Shown: in pieces, positions 41,238 through 50,201 of the stretch
Position numbering within the stretch: the first letter of the stretch is position 1
Layout: every line of letters starts with the position of its first letter
Assembly (NCBI RefSeq): GCF_002008315.2
Contig: NZ_MVDG02000001.1
Location: 930,001 to 994,000, forward strand
DNA: 64,000 nucleotides
Direction of reading: 5' to 3'
Source: Arthrobacter sp. KBS0703
GTDB taxonomy: Bacteria > Actinomycetota > Actinomycetes > Actinomycetales > Micrococcaceae
Made by a program: the position numbers and the translations under genes
The notes under the pieces: generated by a model
Told to the model about the DNA's origin: nothing
Database searches by the model: none
The model's input: only the letters and a program-made list of their open reading frames with translations

Positions 41238-41522
41238 ATGGCTGAGCTTGAGGTTGAGATTGTCGCGGCGGACCACTTCGTGTGGTCCGGAGCGGCCAAG
41301 ATGGTCAAGGCCCGCACCAGCGATGGTGAAATCGGAATCCTGCCCGGCCACTCGCCCGTACTGGCGATTTTGGCCGAGGGTGAACTGGCAATCGAGCCTG
41401 TTTCCGGTGACCGCATTGCTGTAGTTGTTGACGGCGGATTCTTCTCCGTTGACAACAACCGCGTGGTCATTGTTGCTGACAACGCCCAGCTGGGTGACGC
41501 GGCCACTGCGGGGATCCGCTAG
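41238..41522 (+). CDS. atpC: ATP synthase F1 subunit epsilon
   Basis: A 94-residue short form: the N-terminal beta-sandwich (GEIGILPGHSPVLAIL) is complete, but the C-terminal helix-turn-helix that inhibits hydrolysis in E. coli is absent, the protein stopping after NAQLGDAATAGIR. Last structural gene of the operon, followed ten bases later by a DUF2550 gene. Confidence 0.94.
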   Translation: MAELEVEIVAADHFVWSGAAKMVKARTSDGEIGILPGHSPVLAILAEGELAIEPVSGDRIAVVVDGGFFSVDNNRVVIVADNAQLGDAATAGIR

Positions 41523-41532
41523 CACGACCTTG

Positions 41533-41964
41533 ATGGACGTTACTGGTTTTCCGTTCATCGCAATAGCAACCGTGTTCGCGTTGCTGATTTTTACGCTGTG
41601 CCTTTTCGGGGTGCGCCGCTTCAACCTGCGGCGCGCCCTGGGCACGGTGGACGCCTCCATTTGCACAGCTGGAAAGAGCTGGCAGATGGGGGTTTGTCGT
41701 TATCAGGACAACGAGCTGGAGTGGTTCAAGCTGCTCTCGCTCAGCGTCCGCCCCCGGTACCGCTTCAAGCGCAGCTCCCTTGAGCTCCTGGGTCGCCGGC
41801 AGCCCACGGAGGCTGAGCTGGTCAAGGTCCAGCCCGACGTCGTCATCGTGGAACTGCGCTACGAGGGCCAGGACGTCTTCCTGGCGATGAAGTTTGACGC
41901 CTACACCGGACTCTCCTCCTGGCTCGAAGCCGGGCCGGTCATCGGCGTCGGCACCTGGCGCTGA
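41533..41964 (+). CDS. DUF2550 membrane protein
   Basis: A 143-residue protein with one N-terminal membrane helix (PFIAIATVFALLIFTLCLFG) and a cytoplasmic PH-like domain (YRFKRSSLELLGRR, VIVELRYEGQDVFLAMKFD). Its place ten bases after atpC is the same as that of the DUF2550 gene downstream of atpC in mycobacteria. Function unknown; co-transcription with ATP synthase is likely. An intrinsic terminator follows. Confidence 0.85.
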   Translation: MDVTGFPFIAIATVFALLIFTLCLFGVRRFNLRRALGTVDASICTAGKSWQMGVCRYQDNELEWFKLLSLSVRPRYRFKRSSLELLGRRQPTEAELVKVQPDVVIVELRYEGQDVFLAMKFDAYTGLSSWLEAGPVIGVGTWR

Positions 41965-42032
41965 ACATCCATCCCTGATTCTGCCCTTTGCCGGCAAATG
42001 TTTCAGGTCCTGAAAACATTCATGACACACAA

Positions 42033-42068
42033 AAAATGATCCCCGGCACGAATGCCGAGGATCATTTT
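42033..42068. terminator. Bidirectional terminator between the atp operon and csp gene
   Basis: Stem AAAATGATCC-CGGC / GCCG-GGATCATTTT with one C-A mismatch and a six-base loop. A-rich left and T-rich right flanks give a U-tract in both directions, so it can end both the atp/DUF2550 transcript and the convergent cold-shock transcript. Confidence 0.88.
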
Positions 42069-42107
42069 GGTTCAAGGGCTATTCCCGTCAGGGGAGTCCT
42101 CGACTAA

Positions 42108-42311
42108 TTAGACCAGCGTTACGCCGGTGGCCTGGGGGCCCTTGGCGCCCTGACCGATTTCGAACTGAACACGCTGGTTCTCGTCGAGGGTCTTGAAGCC
42201 ACCCGTCTGGATCTCGGAGTAGTGAACGAAGACATCTCCATCGGAGTCATCCGGGGTGATGAAGCCGAAGCCCTTTTCAGCGTTGAACCACTTGACGGTT
42301 CCCTGTGCCAT
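42108..42311 (-). CDS. Cold-shock protein (CspA family)
   Basis: A 67-residue OB-fold RNA chaperone. RNP1 is KGFGFITP and RNP2 is VFVHYSEI; the full length matches the family. Strong site GAGGAG seven bases before the ATG at 42311. A leader of about 170 bases lies between a likely promoter at 42488-42516 and the start, containing a stable 8-bp hairpin, as in other cold-shock genes with regulated leaders. Confidence 0.95.
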   Translation of the reverse strand: MAQGTVKWFNAEKGFGFITPDDSDGDVFVHYSEIQTGGFKTLDENQRVQFEIGQGAKGPQATGVTLV

Positions 42312-42434
42312 TTATTTCTCCTCATTATGGAACTAAATTAAGGCCAGCACACTTCGTACTGGTCTTGGTCACTCCGCGAGAAGAATCCTGGCTGCAGCCC
42401 CGGTGAGACCGGATATGCGTTGCAGGAGCTTCGC

Positions 42435-42456
42435 GCTCGCAACATGTCTTGCGAGC
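42435..42456 (-). promoter_or_regulatory. Hairpin in the csp leader
   Basis: Perfect 8-bp stem GCTCGCAA/TTGCGAGC with loop CATGTC, about 120 bases upstream of the csp start in its transcribed leader. A T-run is on its 5' side in the csp direction, so it is not a csp terminator. A temperature-sensitive leader structure is possible. Confidence 0.5.
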
Positions 42457-42487
42457 ATGAAAAAACACCTACACAAAGACTGATACA

Positions 42488-42516
42488 AGAATTTCATGAC
42501 AGTACGGTCTGGTCAA
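42488..42516 (-). promoter_or_regulatory. Putative sigma-70-type promoter for the csp gene
   Basis: On the minus strand, TTGACC (42516-42511) and AATTCT (42493-42488) are separated by 17 bases, in an A/T-rich stretch. Transcription from here would give a leader of about 170 bases. Confidence 0.45.
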
Positions 42517-42601
42517 CGGGAAAAACGCGGAATCGCATAAATTTTGGGCAAATCCCAAGTAAACGCCTGATCACCGACGCAGCGCCCGGCCTGCCCGGGC
42601 C

Positions 42602-43297
42602 TCAGAACAGCCGGGACTCGATGTCGTCCACGCCGCGCATGGCGTCGTAGTCCAGTGTGATGCAGTCAATCCCGCGGTCCGTCGCGAGCACGCGGGCCTG
42701 CGGCTTGATTTGCTGCGCGGCGAAGATCCCGCGGACCGGGGCCAGCAACGGATCCCTGTTGAGCAGCTCCAAATACCTCGTCAGCTGCTCCACGCCGTCG
42801 ATGTCGCCGCGGCGCTTGAGCTCGATGGCCACGGTGGAGCCGTCCGCGTCCCTGGCCAGAATGTCCACCGGGCCGATGGCCGTGAAGTATTCCCGGCGGA
42901 TGAGGGAGAAGCCGGTGCCGAGGGTTTCTATCTGCTCGGCCAGGAGGCGCTGCAGGTCCGCCTCCACGCCGTCCTTGATCAGCCCGGGGTCCAGGCCCAG
43001 CTCATGCGAGGTGTCATGCAGCTGTTCATGGATGTTGATGATCAGCCTGTCGTCCGTCTTGGCGGACTGGACGGTCCACTGCTCGATCACACCGACTTCA
43101 ACGTCGGTGTCATCGGGGGAGGACACCCGCAGCGTGGCGGGAGGGCTCATCCAGTTCAGCGGCTTGTAGGAGCCGCCGTCGGAGTGCACCAGCACCGACC
43201 CATCGGCCTTCACCAGCAGGAGCCTGGTGGCAAGGGGAAGATGGGCTTTGAGCCGGCCAACATAATCAACGGAACAACGGGCTATGACTAGACGCAC
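42602..43297 (-). CDS. nucS: Endonuclease NucS (non-canonical mismatch repair)
   Basis: A 231-residue mismatch-specific endonuclease that replaces MutS/MutL in actinobacteria. The N-terminal dimerisation part starts [16 protein letters not shown]; the nuclease part has the conserved [25 protein letters not shown] and [17 protein letters not shown] residues (D and E-x-K of the RecB-like site), and it ends DDIESRLF, resembling the clamp-binding C-terminus. The frame is open upstream to 43492, but GTG 43297 matches the family start; GTG 43306 is an alternative. Confidence 0.93.
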   Translation of the reverse strand: MRLVIARCSVDYVGRLKAHLPLATRLLLVKADGSVLVHSDGGSYKPLNWMSPPATLRVSSPDDTDVEVGVIEQWTVQSAKTDDRLIINIHEQLHDTSHELGLDPGLIKDGVEADLQRLLAEQIETLGTGFSLIRREYFTAIGPVDILARDADGSTVAIELKRRGDIDGVEQLTRYLELLNRDPLLAPVRGIFAAQQIKPQARVLATDRGIDCITLDYDAMRGVDDIESRLF

Positions 43298-43414
43298 GCC
43301 GTACACACTACCGCGTCGGCAACGGGCACCGCGCACCGGGTCGCAGGCATGACCCCGGGGCGCGCAGGGGCGGTCGCGGCACCGGAGCCGTTCCGGCTGG
43401 GGCAGAATGGAAGC

Positions 43415-43771
43415 ATGCCCCGCTCGAACCGCCCCCGCCGTGCAAAGACGGGGCGCGCCACCCCCGGCAACGCTGCCGGCGGAGGAAAGCACGGCTCAGG
43501 GCCGGCCCCGGAGCTTGACCTGGAGCGGGCCCGGGCGGGGATCGCCCGCCGCGAGAGCGCCCCGGACGGCGTCTGGATGGTGCGGTCCATGACCGCGCGC
43601 AAGGCGGAGAAGGCCTACATCTGCCCCGGCTGTTCCACAGCCGTGCTGCCGGGAGTCGCCCACCTTGTGGTGTGGGCCGATGACCACCTCTTCGGCGCGG
43701 CCGCCGGGCTCTCGGAGCGCCGGCACTGGCACACGAACTGCTGGACGTCGCGCAACTTCCGCTACCGCTAA
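43415..43771 (+). CDS. Actinobacterial zinc-ribbon-like protein, unknown function
   Basis: A 118-residue protein with a basic, disordered N-terminal 45 residues ([12 protein letters not shown]) and a compact C-terminal half with CPGC near residue 82 and RRHWHTNCW near residue 107, which could form a Cys/His zinc site. Such proteins are often labelled ATP/GTP-binding in actinobacterial annotation without evidence. ATG 43415 lies behind GGAAGC. Divergent from nucS and followed by a hydrolase gene. Confidence 0.72.
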   Translation: MPRSNRPRRAKTGRATPGNAAGGGKHGSGPAPELDLERARAGIARRESAPDGVWMVRSMTARKAEKAYICPGCSTAVLPGVAHLVVWADDHLFGAAAGLSERRHWHTNCWTSRNFRYR

Positions 43772-43837
43772 CAGCGATCGGCGGTAGGCCGCGCCCGCGG
43801 ACGGAACGCAGCTGACGCGGAAGATAAGCTGGTACGC

Positions 43838-44638
43838 ATGACTTTTGACCCGACGTCGTACGTGTTCAGCCAGCCGTCCGAAACGACCGCCATCCGCGCG
43901 TCCACGGTCCTGCCGGCCCGTCGCGAAAACATCGAGATCCGCACCGAGGACGGCCGCACGCTGGTGGGCGAGCTGGCCCTGCCGGAGTCCGGCCCGGTCA
44001 TGGCCACGCTGATAACGCTGCATCCGCTGCCCACGCACGGCGGCTTCATGGACTCGCACGTCTACCGAAAAGCCTCTTACCGGCTGCCGGCGCTGGCCGG
44101 TGTGGCCGTGCTGCGGTTCAACACCAGGGGAACGTCGTCGCCCAGGGGAACCAGCGACGGCGAGTTTGAAGAGGGCATCGGGGAGCGGTATGACGTGGAG
44201 GCGGCCGTGCGGTTCGCCGTCGAGCGGGAGCTGCCCAACCGCTGGCTCGTGGGGTGGTCGTTCGGGACCGAGCTGGCCCTTATGTACGGTGCAGTGGAGC
44301 CGGTGGCATCGCAGGTAGAGGGTGCCGTGCTGCTGTCACCGCCGCTGCACCGCGCCACCGACGCCCACCTCAAGCTGTGGGCCGCCGCGGGCAAGCCGCT
44401 GACCGTGCTGGTGCCGGAACACGACGACTATCTCCGCCCTGCCGAGGCTGCCCGGCGCTTCGGCCTGGTGCCGCAGGCCCGCGTGGTGGCGGTCGACGGC
44501 GCCAAGCACCTTTGGGTGGGGGAGAAGCACGCGGCGCGCGTGCTGAACGAAATCGTGGACGACGTCACGAGCAACGGTTCAGGCGCCGCCGGGCTGCCGC
44601 AGGAGTGGAACGGGCCGGTGGCCACGGCCACCGCGTGA
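43838..44638 (+). CDS. Alpha/beta hydrolase
   Basis: A 266-residue alpha/beta-fold hydrolase. The nucleophile elbow is VGWSFGTELAL (G-x-S-x-G) near residue 142, the acid is probably in VLVPEHDDYLRP, and the His in DGAKHLWVGEKH near residue 228. No signal peptide. The short substrate region and HPLPTHGGFMDSH segment match the actinobacterial CocE/dienelactone-like small hydrolases. Substrate unknown. Confidence 0.85.
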   Translation: MTFDPTSYVFSQPSETTAIRASTVLPARRENIEIRTEDGRTLVGELALPESGPVMATLITLHPLPTHGGFMDSHVYRKASYRLPALAGVAVLRFNTRGTSSPRGTSDGEFEEGIGERYDVEAAVRFAVERELPNRWLVGWSFGTELALMYGAVEPVASQVEGAVLLSPPLHRATDAHLKLWAAAGKPLTVLVPEHDDYLRPAEAARRFGLVPQARVVAVDGAKHLWVGEKHAARVLNEIVDDVTSNGSGAAGLPQEWNGPVATATA

Positions 44639-44654
44639 GGCGCATGCCTTCCCG

Positions 44655-45958
44655 CTAGTGCTTGTCCTGGCGGACTATGTAGATTTCCTTGACGAGCAGC
44701 AGGATGGCGGCGGCTGTGGGGATGGCGATCAGCGCGCCGAGGACTCCGAGGAGGCTGCCGCCGGCAATCACCGAGATGACCGCCACGGCACCGGGGACGG
44801 CCACGGCCTTTTGCATGATCCGGGGCGAGATGAAGTACGCCTCGAACTGGAGGTAGGCGAAGTAGCAGATGGCGTACGCGACCGCCTGCTGCCAGCCCAG
44901 GGTCAGGGTGATCAGGACAACCACCACTCCGGCGATCATTCCGCCGACCAGGGGTATGAACGCGAGCAGCGCCACCACGAAGGCAAGGAGCACGGCAAAG
45001 GGCACGCCGATGATGGACATCACGATGAACGCGAACGTGGCGTTCAGCAGGGCGACCGCAGCTTGTCCGATCACGTAGTTGCCCACCGAACGGGTGATTG
45101 CCTCGGACAGCGCCTCCACCCGGGGCCGCCTGGACCGCGGGGCAAGCCGGTATCCCCACTTTTTCATGGCAGGCAGGGCCGCGAGGAAGTACAGGCTAAG
45201 CACCAGCACGATCAACGTTCCGAAGAGGCCGTTCGCGACCGTGGAGCCGAAGCCCACCACGCCGCCGAAGATTCCGCCCATGGCCTCGGGGTTCTTGACG
45301 AACTTGTCCAGCTCCTGGGAGATGCGGTCGCGGACGCCGAACTGGCTGTCGAGGGACCGGAAGAACTCCGAGTTGATGAAGTCGCGGACCCACACCGGCG
45401 CCTGCTGGACGAGTTCCGTCACCTGCTCGACGATGGTGGGGATGAGGGTGGCAAAAAAGCCCACCACCGCAATGATCAGGACGGACACCGACAACAGGAT
45501 GCCGGCGGGCCGGGGGATCTTGCGGGATTCGAGCCAGCGCACCACCGGGTCAAGGCCCAGGGCAATGAAAAGCGCCGCCACAATCCACAGGAGCAGCTGC
45601 GTGGTGTTGGACCCGATCCAGTACACCAGGAGGGCTAGGCCGACGCCGACCGTCCCCATGAATCCGACATACAGGGGTGCTGCGCAGAAATGCGGGGGCC
45701 GGGGGCGCCGAAGCGGGCCGTGTCGCCGCCGGCAGCGGTCTCCGGCTCGAGGTTGTCCAGCTGTTCCGGGGCATCTCAAAGCGGAGTCGGGGCTGTGCGC
45801 CGGGGATGGGCTGGCGGAGCCGGCGCAGCACGGCAACCAGCGCGGCAGGGCGGGCCGGGCCGCGGGCGCCTTCACTTCCGGCGCCGACTGATTCTTGGGG
45901 AGCTGGCGTCGGGCAGGTTTTCCGGGCCGTGGGTGGACGGTTCCGTCTGTTCAGTCAC
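44655..45958 (-). CDS. AI-2E family transporter, 5' part frameshifted
   Basis: PF01594-type membrane protein of eight helices; from ATG 45659 there is an uninterrupted 334-residue frame (LYVGFMGTVGVGLALLVYW to IYIVRQDKH) with the family motif PLVGGMIAGVVVVLITL. Upstream, a cytosolic N-terminal part can be followed to GTG 45958 (VTEQTEPSTHGPENLP) only by changing frame near 45895, 45835, 45768 and 45667; the stretch LEPETAAGGDTARFGAPG joins correctly to HPLYVGF after one added base. These clustered one-base losses look like poor sequence. Members export autoinducer-2 or act as Na+/H+ antiporters; the substrate here is unknown. Confidence 0.78.
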
Positions 45959-46148
45959 TGCTTTTAATGCCTTTTCCGTCCATGGCGCCGCGGCTGCGGG
46001 CCGGATGTGATGATCATCGCAAACACTATCAGCAGCCTTGTCAATAGACGGATGGAGGCCGATTCAGGGGGTGGCCAGAGGCTGCTGCGAAGGGCCGAAC
46101 TGACTGATTGGTAACAAAACGGTTACTATTGAAAGCAAACCCCCGCTG

Positions 46149-47909
46149 ATGATAGGTATACCTTTGCGTTTCAAGACTGCAGTTGCACTTGTGCTGCTCG
46201 GCCTCCTGACACTGCTGGCCGGAATCGGGCAGACGACCATCTGGGCCCCGGCCGAGACCGTCACGGCCACGGCTCCCGCTGATGCGAAAGCCGCGCCGCT
46301 GACCGTTATTGACCACAAACTTCGCACCGTCGAAGGGGGCACGGTCACCATCAAGGTCAAGGGTGAGGGCAGTTTCCTGCTGGCCGCAGGCCGCCCGGAC
46401 GACGTCGACGCGTGGGTGGGCAAGACCGCCCACAACACGGTCACAGGACTCTCCGAGGACACGAAAGCCCTTCAGGTGGAACGCACCGACGGTGAAGCCA
46501 CGGCGCCCACTCCGGCAGGATCGGATCTCTGGGTCTCCACGGAAAATGCCAGCGGCGAGCTGGACTACACGTGGACCGCGCCGGCGGACGGCGACTGGTC
46601 GCTGCTGCTGGCCAGTGACGGCACCAAGCCGGCGCCGACGTCGATTTCCATGACGTTCCCCAATGACACCTCCACGCCGTGGGCCGTGCCGCTCATGGTC
46701 CTCGGTGGACTCCTGATGATTGCCGGCGCTGCGCTGCTCGTCCTCAAGCCCAAGGGCGGAACGCCCGGGCAGGGCGGTTTCCACATCAGCCTGGGCAGCC
46801 AGTTCGCCAAGCGCGCGCGGGCCAAGGCTGCCGCGAGGGCCTCCGCCAAGGCCGGCACCGGAGCCGGCACCCGGCTCAGCATTCTGGTGGCAGCGGCCAC
46901 GGCCGCGGTCCTCGCCGGTACGGGCGTGGCAGCCCAGGCCAGCCAGACGCCGCAGCCCGCCGCCACGGGCGCGTCCTCCAGCGCGGCTCCTTCCGGTTCC
47001 GCTTCGGCCGCACCGGCCGCCGGTGATTCGCCAGTGCTCCTCGATGCCCAGTTCCGCCGCATCCTGGAACAGGTTGCGAGCGCCACCGATGCCGGCGATG
47101 CAGCCAAGGACGCCAAGAAACTTACGGCGCGTGTCGCCGGAACAGAGCTCGAAGTCCGGACGCAGAACTACAAGATCCGCTCGCGGGTGGCTTCCTACGA
47201 TGCGCGCATGCCCGTGCGCTCCACCAAGCTCCTGACCACCGTCGTGACGAGCAAGCGGGCCTGGCCCCGGTCCGTCCTGGCCGTCACCCAGGGCGAAGGC
47301 AACGTGGTCCCGCAGCTCCTCACGCTGGTGCAGAGCTCCCCGCGGGAGAACTACAAGCTCGTGGGCACCACTCCGCTGCAGCCGGGCACCACCTTCCCGT
47401 CGATCGAGCGCAACGGCACCGAGACCCTGTCCAAGGACGACAAGTCAGGCCTGCTGTACAGCGGCGAGGAAGCCCTCGCAGGGCTGGCGGACCGCCTGAC
47501 GAAGGCCAACTCCACCTTCAAGGACAAGCTCGTGGAAGGGGAGTCCTCGCCATACATCGCGGACACCCTTTCGTACCAGTCTGACGTGGTGAAGGAAGGC
47601 GTGAACGGCAAGTTCGCCTTTAGCCACAAGGTGGTGCCCGGCAGCACTGTCGTCTTCCGGACGGCGGACGGCGGCGCACTGGTTCTTGGCCGCCTCACGT
47701 TCAACTTCGACGGCACTCCCAAGTCCGAGGGCGACAAGCTCTCCATTGGAAGCGACGCGGCCGTCCTGGCCGGTGGCAAGGAAACCACCAGCGGGATGGT
47801 GCTGAACTTCGCGGAGTCCATGGCCGTGTACGTGCCGCCGGCCGATTCGAAGGACCCGATGAAGCTCGTGGCCGCCACCCGGGGGCTCGTCGGAGCCAAG
47901 TTCAAGTAG
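46149..47909 (+). CDS. Secreted/membrane protein of unknown function
   Basis: A 586-residue protein: N-terminal helix (AVALVLLGLLTLLAGIG), an exported beta-rich domain to about residue 175, helix WAVPLMVLGGLLMIAGAALL, a short Arg/Ala/Lys-rich cytosolic loop, a third helix LSILVAAATAAVLAGTGVA, an Ala/Ser/Pro linker and a C-terminal domain of about 300 residues that would lie outside (DSPVLLDAQFRRILEQVA onward). I know similar actinobacterial proteins only as hypothetical or mislabelled glycosyltransferases. ATG 46149 or TTG 46164 may be the start. A GC-rich hairpin follows the stop; the gene is monocistronic. Confidence 0.78.
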   Translation: MIGIPLRFKTAVALVLLGLLTLLAGIGQTTIWAPAETVTATAPADAKAAPLTVIDHKLRTVEGGTVTIKVKGEGSFLLAAGRPDDVDAWVGKTAHNTVTGLSEDTKALQVERTDGEATAPTPAGSDLWVSTENASGELDYTWTAPADGDWSLLLASDGTKPAPTSISMTFPNDTSTPWAVPLMVLGGLLMIAGAALLVLKPKGGTPGQGGFHISLGSQFAKRARAKAAARASAKAGTGAGTRLSILVAAATAAVLAGTGVAAQASQTPQPAATGASSSAAPSGSASAAPAAGDSPVLLDAQFRRILEQVASATDAGDAAKDAKKLTARVAGTELEVRTQNYKIRSRVASYDARMPVRSTKLLTTVVTSKRAWPRSVLAVTQGEGNVVPQLLTLVQSSPRENYKLVGTTPLQPGTTFPSIERNGTETLSKDDKSGLLYSGEEALAGLADRLTKANSTFKDKLVEGESSPYIADTLSYQSDVVKEGVNGKFAFSHKVVPGSTVVFRTADGGALVLGRLTFNFDGTPKSEGDKLSIGSDAAVLAGGKETTSGMVLNFAESMAVYVPPADSKDPMKLVAATRGLVGAKFK

Positions 47910-47933
47910 GTCCGGCTCCAGGCAGACCCGGGA

Positions 47934-47969
47934 GGAGGCCCCGGCCCGGTGATCCGGGCCGGGGCCTCC
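47934..47969 (+). terminator. GC-rich hairpin, probable terminator
   Basis: Perfect 16-bp stem (47934-47949 with 47954-47969) with a TGAT loop, 25 bases after the stop of the membrane protein. No T-tract follows, so it may act as a stabiliser or with Rho. Confidence 0.7.
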
Positions 47970-48018
47970 TGCGTCCGCGGTGCTTCCCGTGGACGCAGGA
48001 GTGGCTAGAGTGGACGCT

Positions 48019-48993
48019 ATGAGTTCGCCAGCATCCCGTCCTGTCCCTCCAGCCGCCGCCAGCCAGCTCAACCTCCGCGGCGCCGTCGATCTTTCCTCGC
48101 TAAAGCAACGGCCCGCGCCGCCGGCGTCGGCAGCGGGAAACGCCCCCGCGCCCGGAGAGCCGGGCGCCGAGGGGCCAGCGCTCCGCGTAGAGGTCACGGA
48201 GGGAAACTTCCAGGACCTCATTGAGTTGTCGGCGCAGGTGCCGGTCGTGTTCGCCCTGTGGGCGGCGTATTCGCCGGAATCCGCCGGCGTGCTGGACGCC
48301 CTGGACCGGATCGTCCAGAGCTATGCCGGACGGCTGGTCCTCGGCGCTGCCGACATTGACGCCTTCCCCCAGCTGGCCCAGGCCTTCCAGGTCCAGGCCG
48401 TGCCCACCGCGGTGGCCGTGCTCAAGGGCCAGCCCGTGCCCCTGTTCCAGGGCGGAGCGGACGAAGAGCAGATCCGCGCCCTCCTCGACGAACTGCTCAA
48501 GGTGGCCGCCGCCAACGGCGTCTCCGGGAACGTGGGAGGCGCGACGCCGGGTGAGATCGCCCCCGCGCCACTGCCGCCGCTGCACCAGAAGGCCTTCGAC
48601 GCCATTGAGGCCGGGGATTTCGCCGCTGCCGCCGTTGCCTACCGGCAGGCCCTCACCGAGATGCCGGCGGACGCCGAAGCCAAGGCCGGACTTGCCCAGG
48701 TTGAGCTGATGGACCGCCTCCAGAAGCTGTCGGGACCCGACGGCGATGCCCTCCGCCAGCTCGCGGCGGACGAACCTGACAACCTCGCGGCCCAGCTTGG
48801 CGTTGCCGACCTGGACATCGCCGGCGGCCATGTGGAGGATGCCCTGAGCCGGGTGGTGGGCTTCATCGGCAGGAACTTCGGTCCGGAACGCGAAACCGCC
48901 CGGATCCGCCTGCTGGAGCTCTTCGACGTGGTCGGGACAACCGACGAACGCGTCGCAAAAGCCCGCCAGGCCCTGGCACGGGTTCTGTTTTAG
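48019..48993 (+). CDS. YbbN/CnoX-like thioredoxin-fold co-chaperone with TPR region
   Basis: A 324-residue protein: a proline/alanine-rich N-terminal 60 residues, a thioredoxin fold (EVTEGNFQDLIELSAQVPVVFALWA) and a C-terminal tetratricopeptide region (AFDAIEAGDFAAAAVAYRQAL onward). The redox CxxC site is replaced by AAYSPES, so it cannot act as a disulfide reductase. YbbN/CnoX proteins bind DnaK or GroEL clients under stress. ATG 48019 is used. The next gene overlaps the stop by one base. Confidence 0.85.
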   Translation: MSSPASRPVPPAAASQLNLRGAVDLSSLKQRPAPPASAAGNAPAPGEPGAEGPALRVEVTEGNFQDLIELSAQVPVVFALWAAYSPESAGVLDALDRIVQSYAGRLVLGAADIDAFPQLAQAFQVQAVPTAVAVLKGQPVPLFQGGADEEQIRALLDELLKVAAANGVSGNVGGATPGEIAPAPLPPLHQKAFDAIEAGDFAAAAVAYRQALTEMPADAEAKAGLAQVELMDRLQKLSGPDGDALRQLAADEPDNLAAQLGVADLDIAGGHVEDALSRVVGFIGRNFGPERETARIRLLELFDVVGTTDERVAKARQALARVLF

Positions 48994-50096
48994 TGGCCAC
49001 GCCCGCCCTCTTCAGGCCCCTGGCCCTGCGGTCACTGGAACTGCAGCACCGGGGCTGGGTCTCACCCATGTGCCAGTACAGCTGCGACCCCGCCGCCGCG
49101 CCCGGAGTGCCAAACGACTGGCACCTGATGCACCTGGGCTCGTTCGCTGCCGGCGGAGCGGCCCTTATCCTGACGGAGGCCGCGGCCGTCAACGCTGCCG
49201 GGCGGATCAGCCCGCGCGACGCCGGCCTCTATGACGACGAGCAGGCGGCAGGCTGGGAACGCATCGTCAGCTTCGTGCACCGCCACGGCGTGGCGGACAC
49301 CAAGATCGGTGCCCAGCTCGCCCACGCCGGGCGCAAGGCGTCTACGTACTGGCCGTTTTCCGGTGAGAAAGGCTCCGTGCCCGCTGCCGACGGCGGCTGG
49401 GGCACCGTGGGGCCGGGCACCGCCGCCTTTGACGGCTATGCGCCGCCGGCGGCCATGACCGAGGAAGACATCCAGGGCGTCATCGCGGACTTTGCCGCCT
49501 CCGCCACGAGGGCCGTTGAAGCCGGCTTCGACACTATCGAGGTGCACGGAGCCCACGGCTACCTCCTCCACCAGTTCCAAAGCCCGCTGGTGAACGACCG
49601 CGCCGATGCCTGGGGCGGCGACGCGGAGGGGCGGAACAGGCTGACGCTGGCTGTGGTCGACGCCATCCGGAACGTGATCCCCGACTCCATGCCGCTGCTG
49701 CTGCGGATCTCCGCCTCCGACTGGGCCGAGGGGGGAATCGGCATCGAGGACTCGGTGCATCTGGCGTCGCAGGCGGCCGAGCACGGCGTTGACCTCATCG
49801 ACGTTTCGAGCGGCGGAGCCGTGGCACACCAGCAGATCCAGCCCGGGCCGGGGTACCAGACCGGATTCGCCGCACGCATCCGGCGCGAAACAGGCGTCGC
49901 CACCGGCACGGTCGGGTTGCTGACATCGCCCGGCCAGGCAGAGCACGTGGTGGCCACCGGGCAGGCCGACGGCGTCTTCATTGCGCGGGCTGCCCTCCGG
50001 GATCCGCACTGGTGGCTCCGCGCGGCGTTCGAGCTGGGCCACGACCTGCGGTGGGCTCCCCAGTACGAGCGCGCAGTTCCACGCCACGCGTTCTGA
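48993..50096 (+). CDS. Old yellow enzyme-family NADH:flavin oxidoreductase
   Basis: A 367-residue TIM-barrel FMN enzyme close to the YqjM class. The N-terminal SPMCQYSC carries the regulatory Cys of the thermophilic-like group; AQLAHAGRKAS, the substrate pair HGAHGYLLHQFQSPLVNDR and RDPHWWLRAA are family landmarks. It reduces activated C=C bonds using NAD(P)H. GTG start overlaps the previous stop. Physiological substrate unknown. Confidence 0.92.
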   Translation: MATPALFRPLALRSLELQHRGWVSPMCQYSCDPAAAPGVPNDWHLMHLGSFAAGGAALILTEAAAVNAAGRISPRDAGLYDDEQAAGWERIVSFVHRHGVADTKIGAQLAHAGRKASTYWPFSGEKGSVPAADGGWGTVGPGTAAFDGYAPPAAMTEEDIQGVIADFAASATRAVEAGFDTIEVHGAHGYLLHQFQSPLVNDRADAWGGDAEGRNRLTLAVVDAIRNVIPDSMPLLLRISASDWAEGGIGIEDSVHLASQAAEHGVDLIDVSSGGAVAHQQIQPGPGYQTGFAARIRRETGVATGTVGLLTSPGQAEHVVATGQADGVFIARAALRDPHWWLRAAFELGHDLRWAPQYERAVPRHAF

Positions 50097-50201
50097 CCTA
50101 CGGCGTTCTGACCGTACGACATTCTGGTCCGCCCGCGGTCATCCCCCTTCTACTCCTTCCGGAGGATCCACATTGGAGGGTGCGCGGCTTAGGGTAAGTT
50201 C

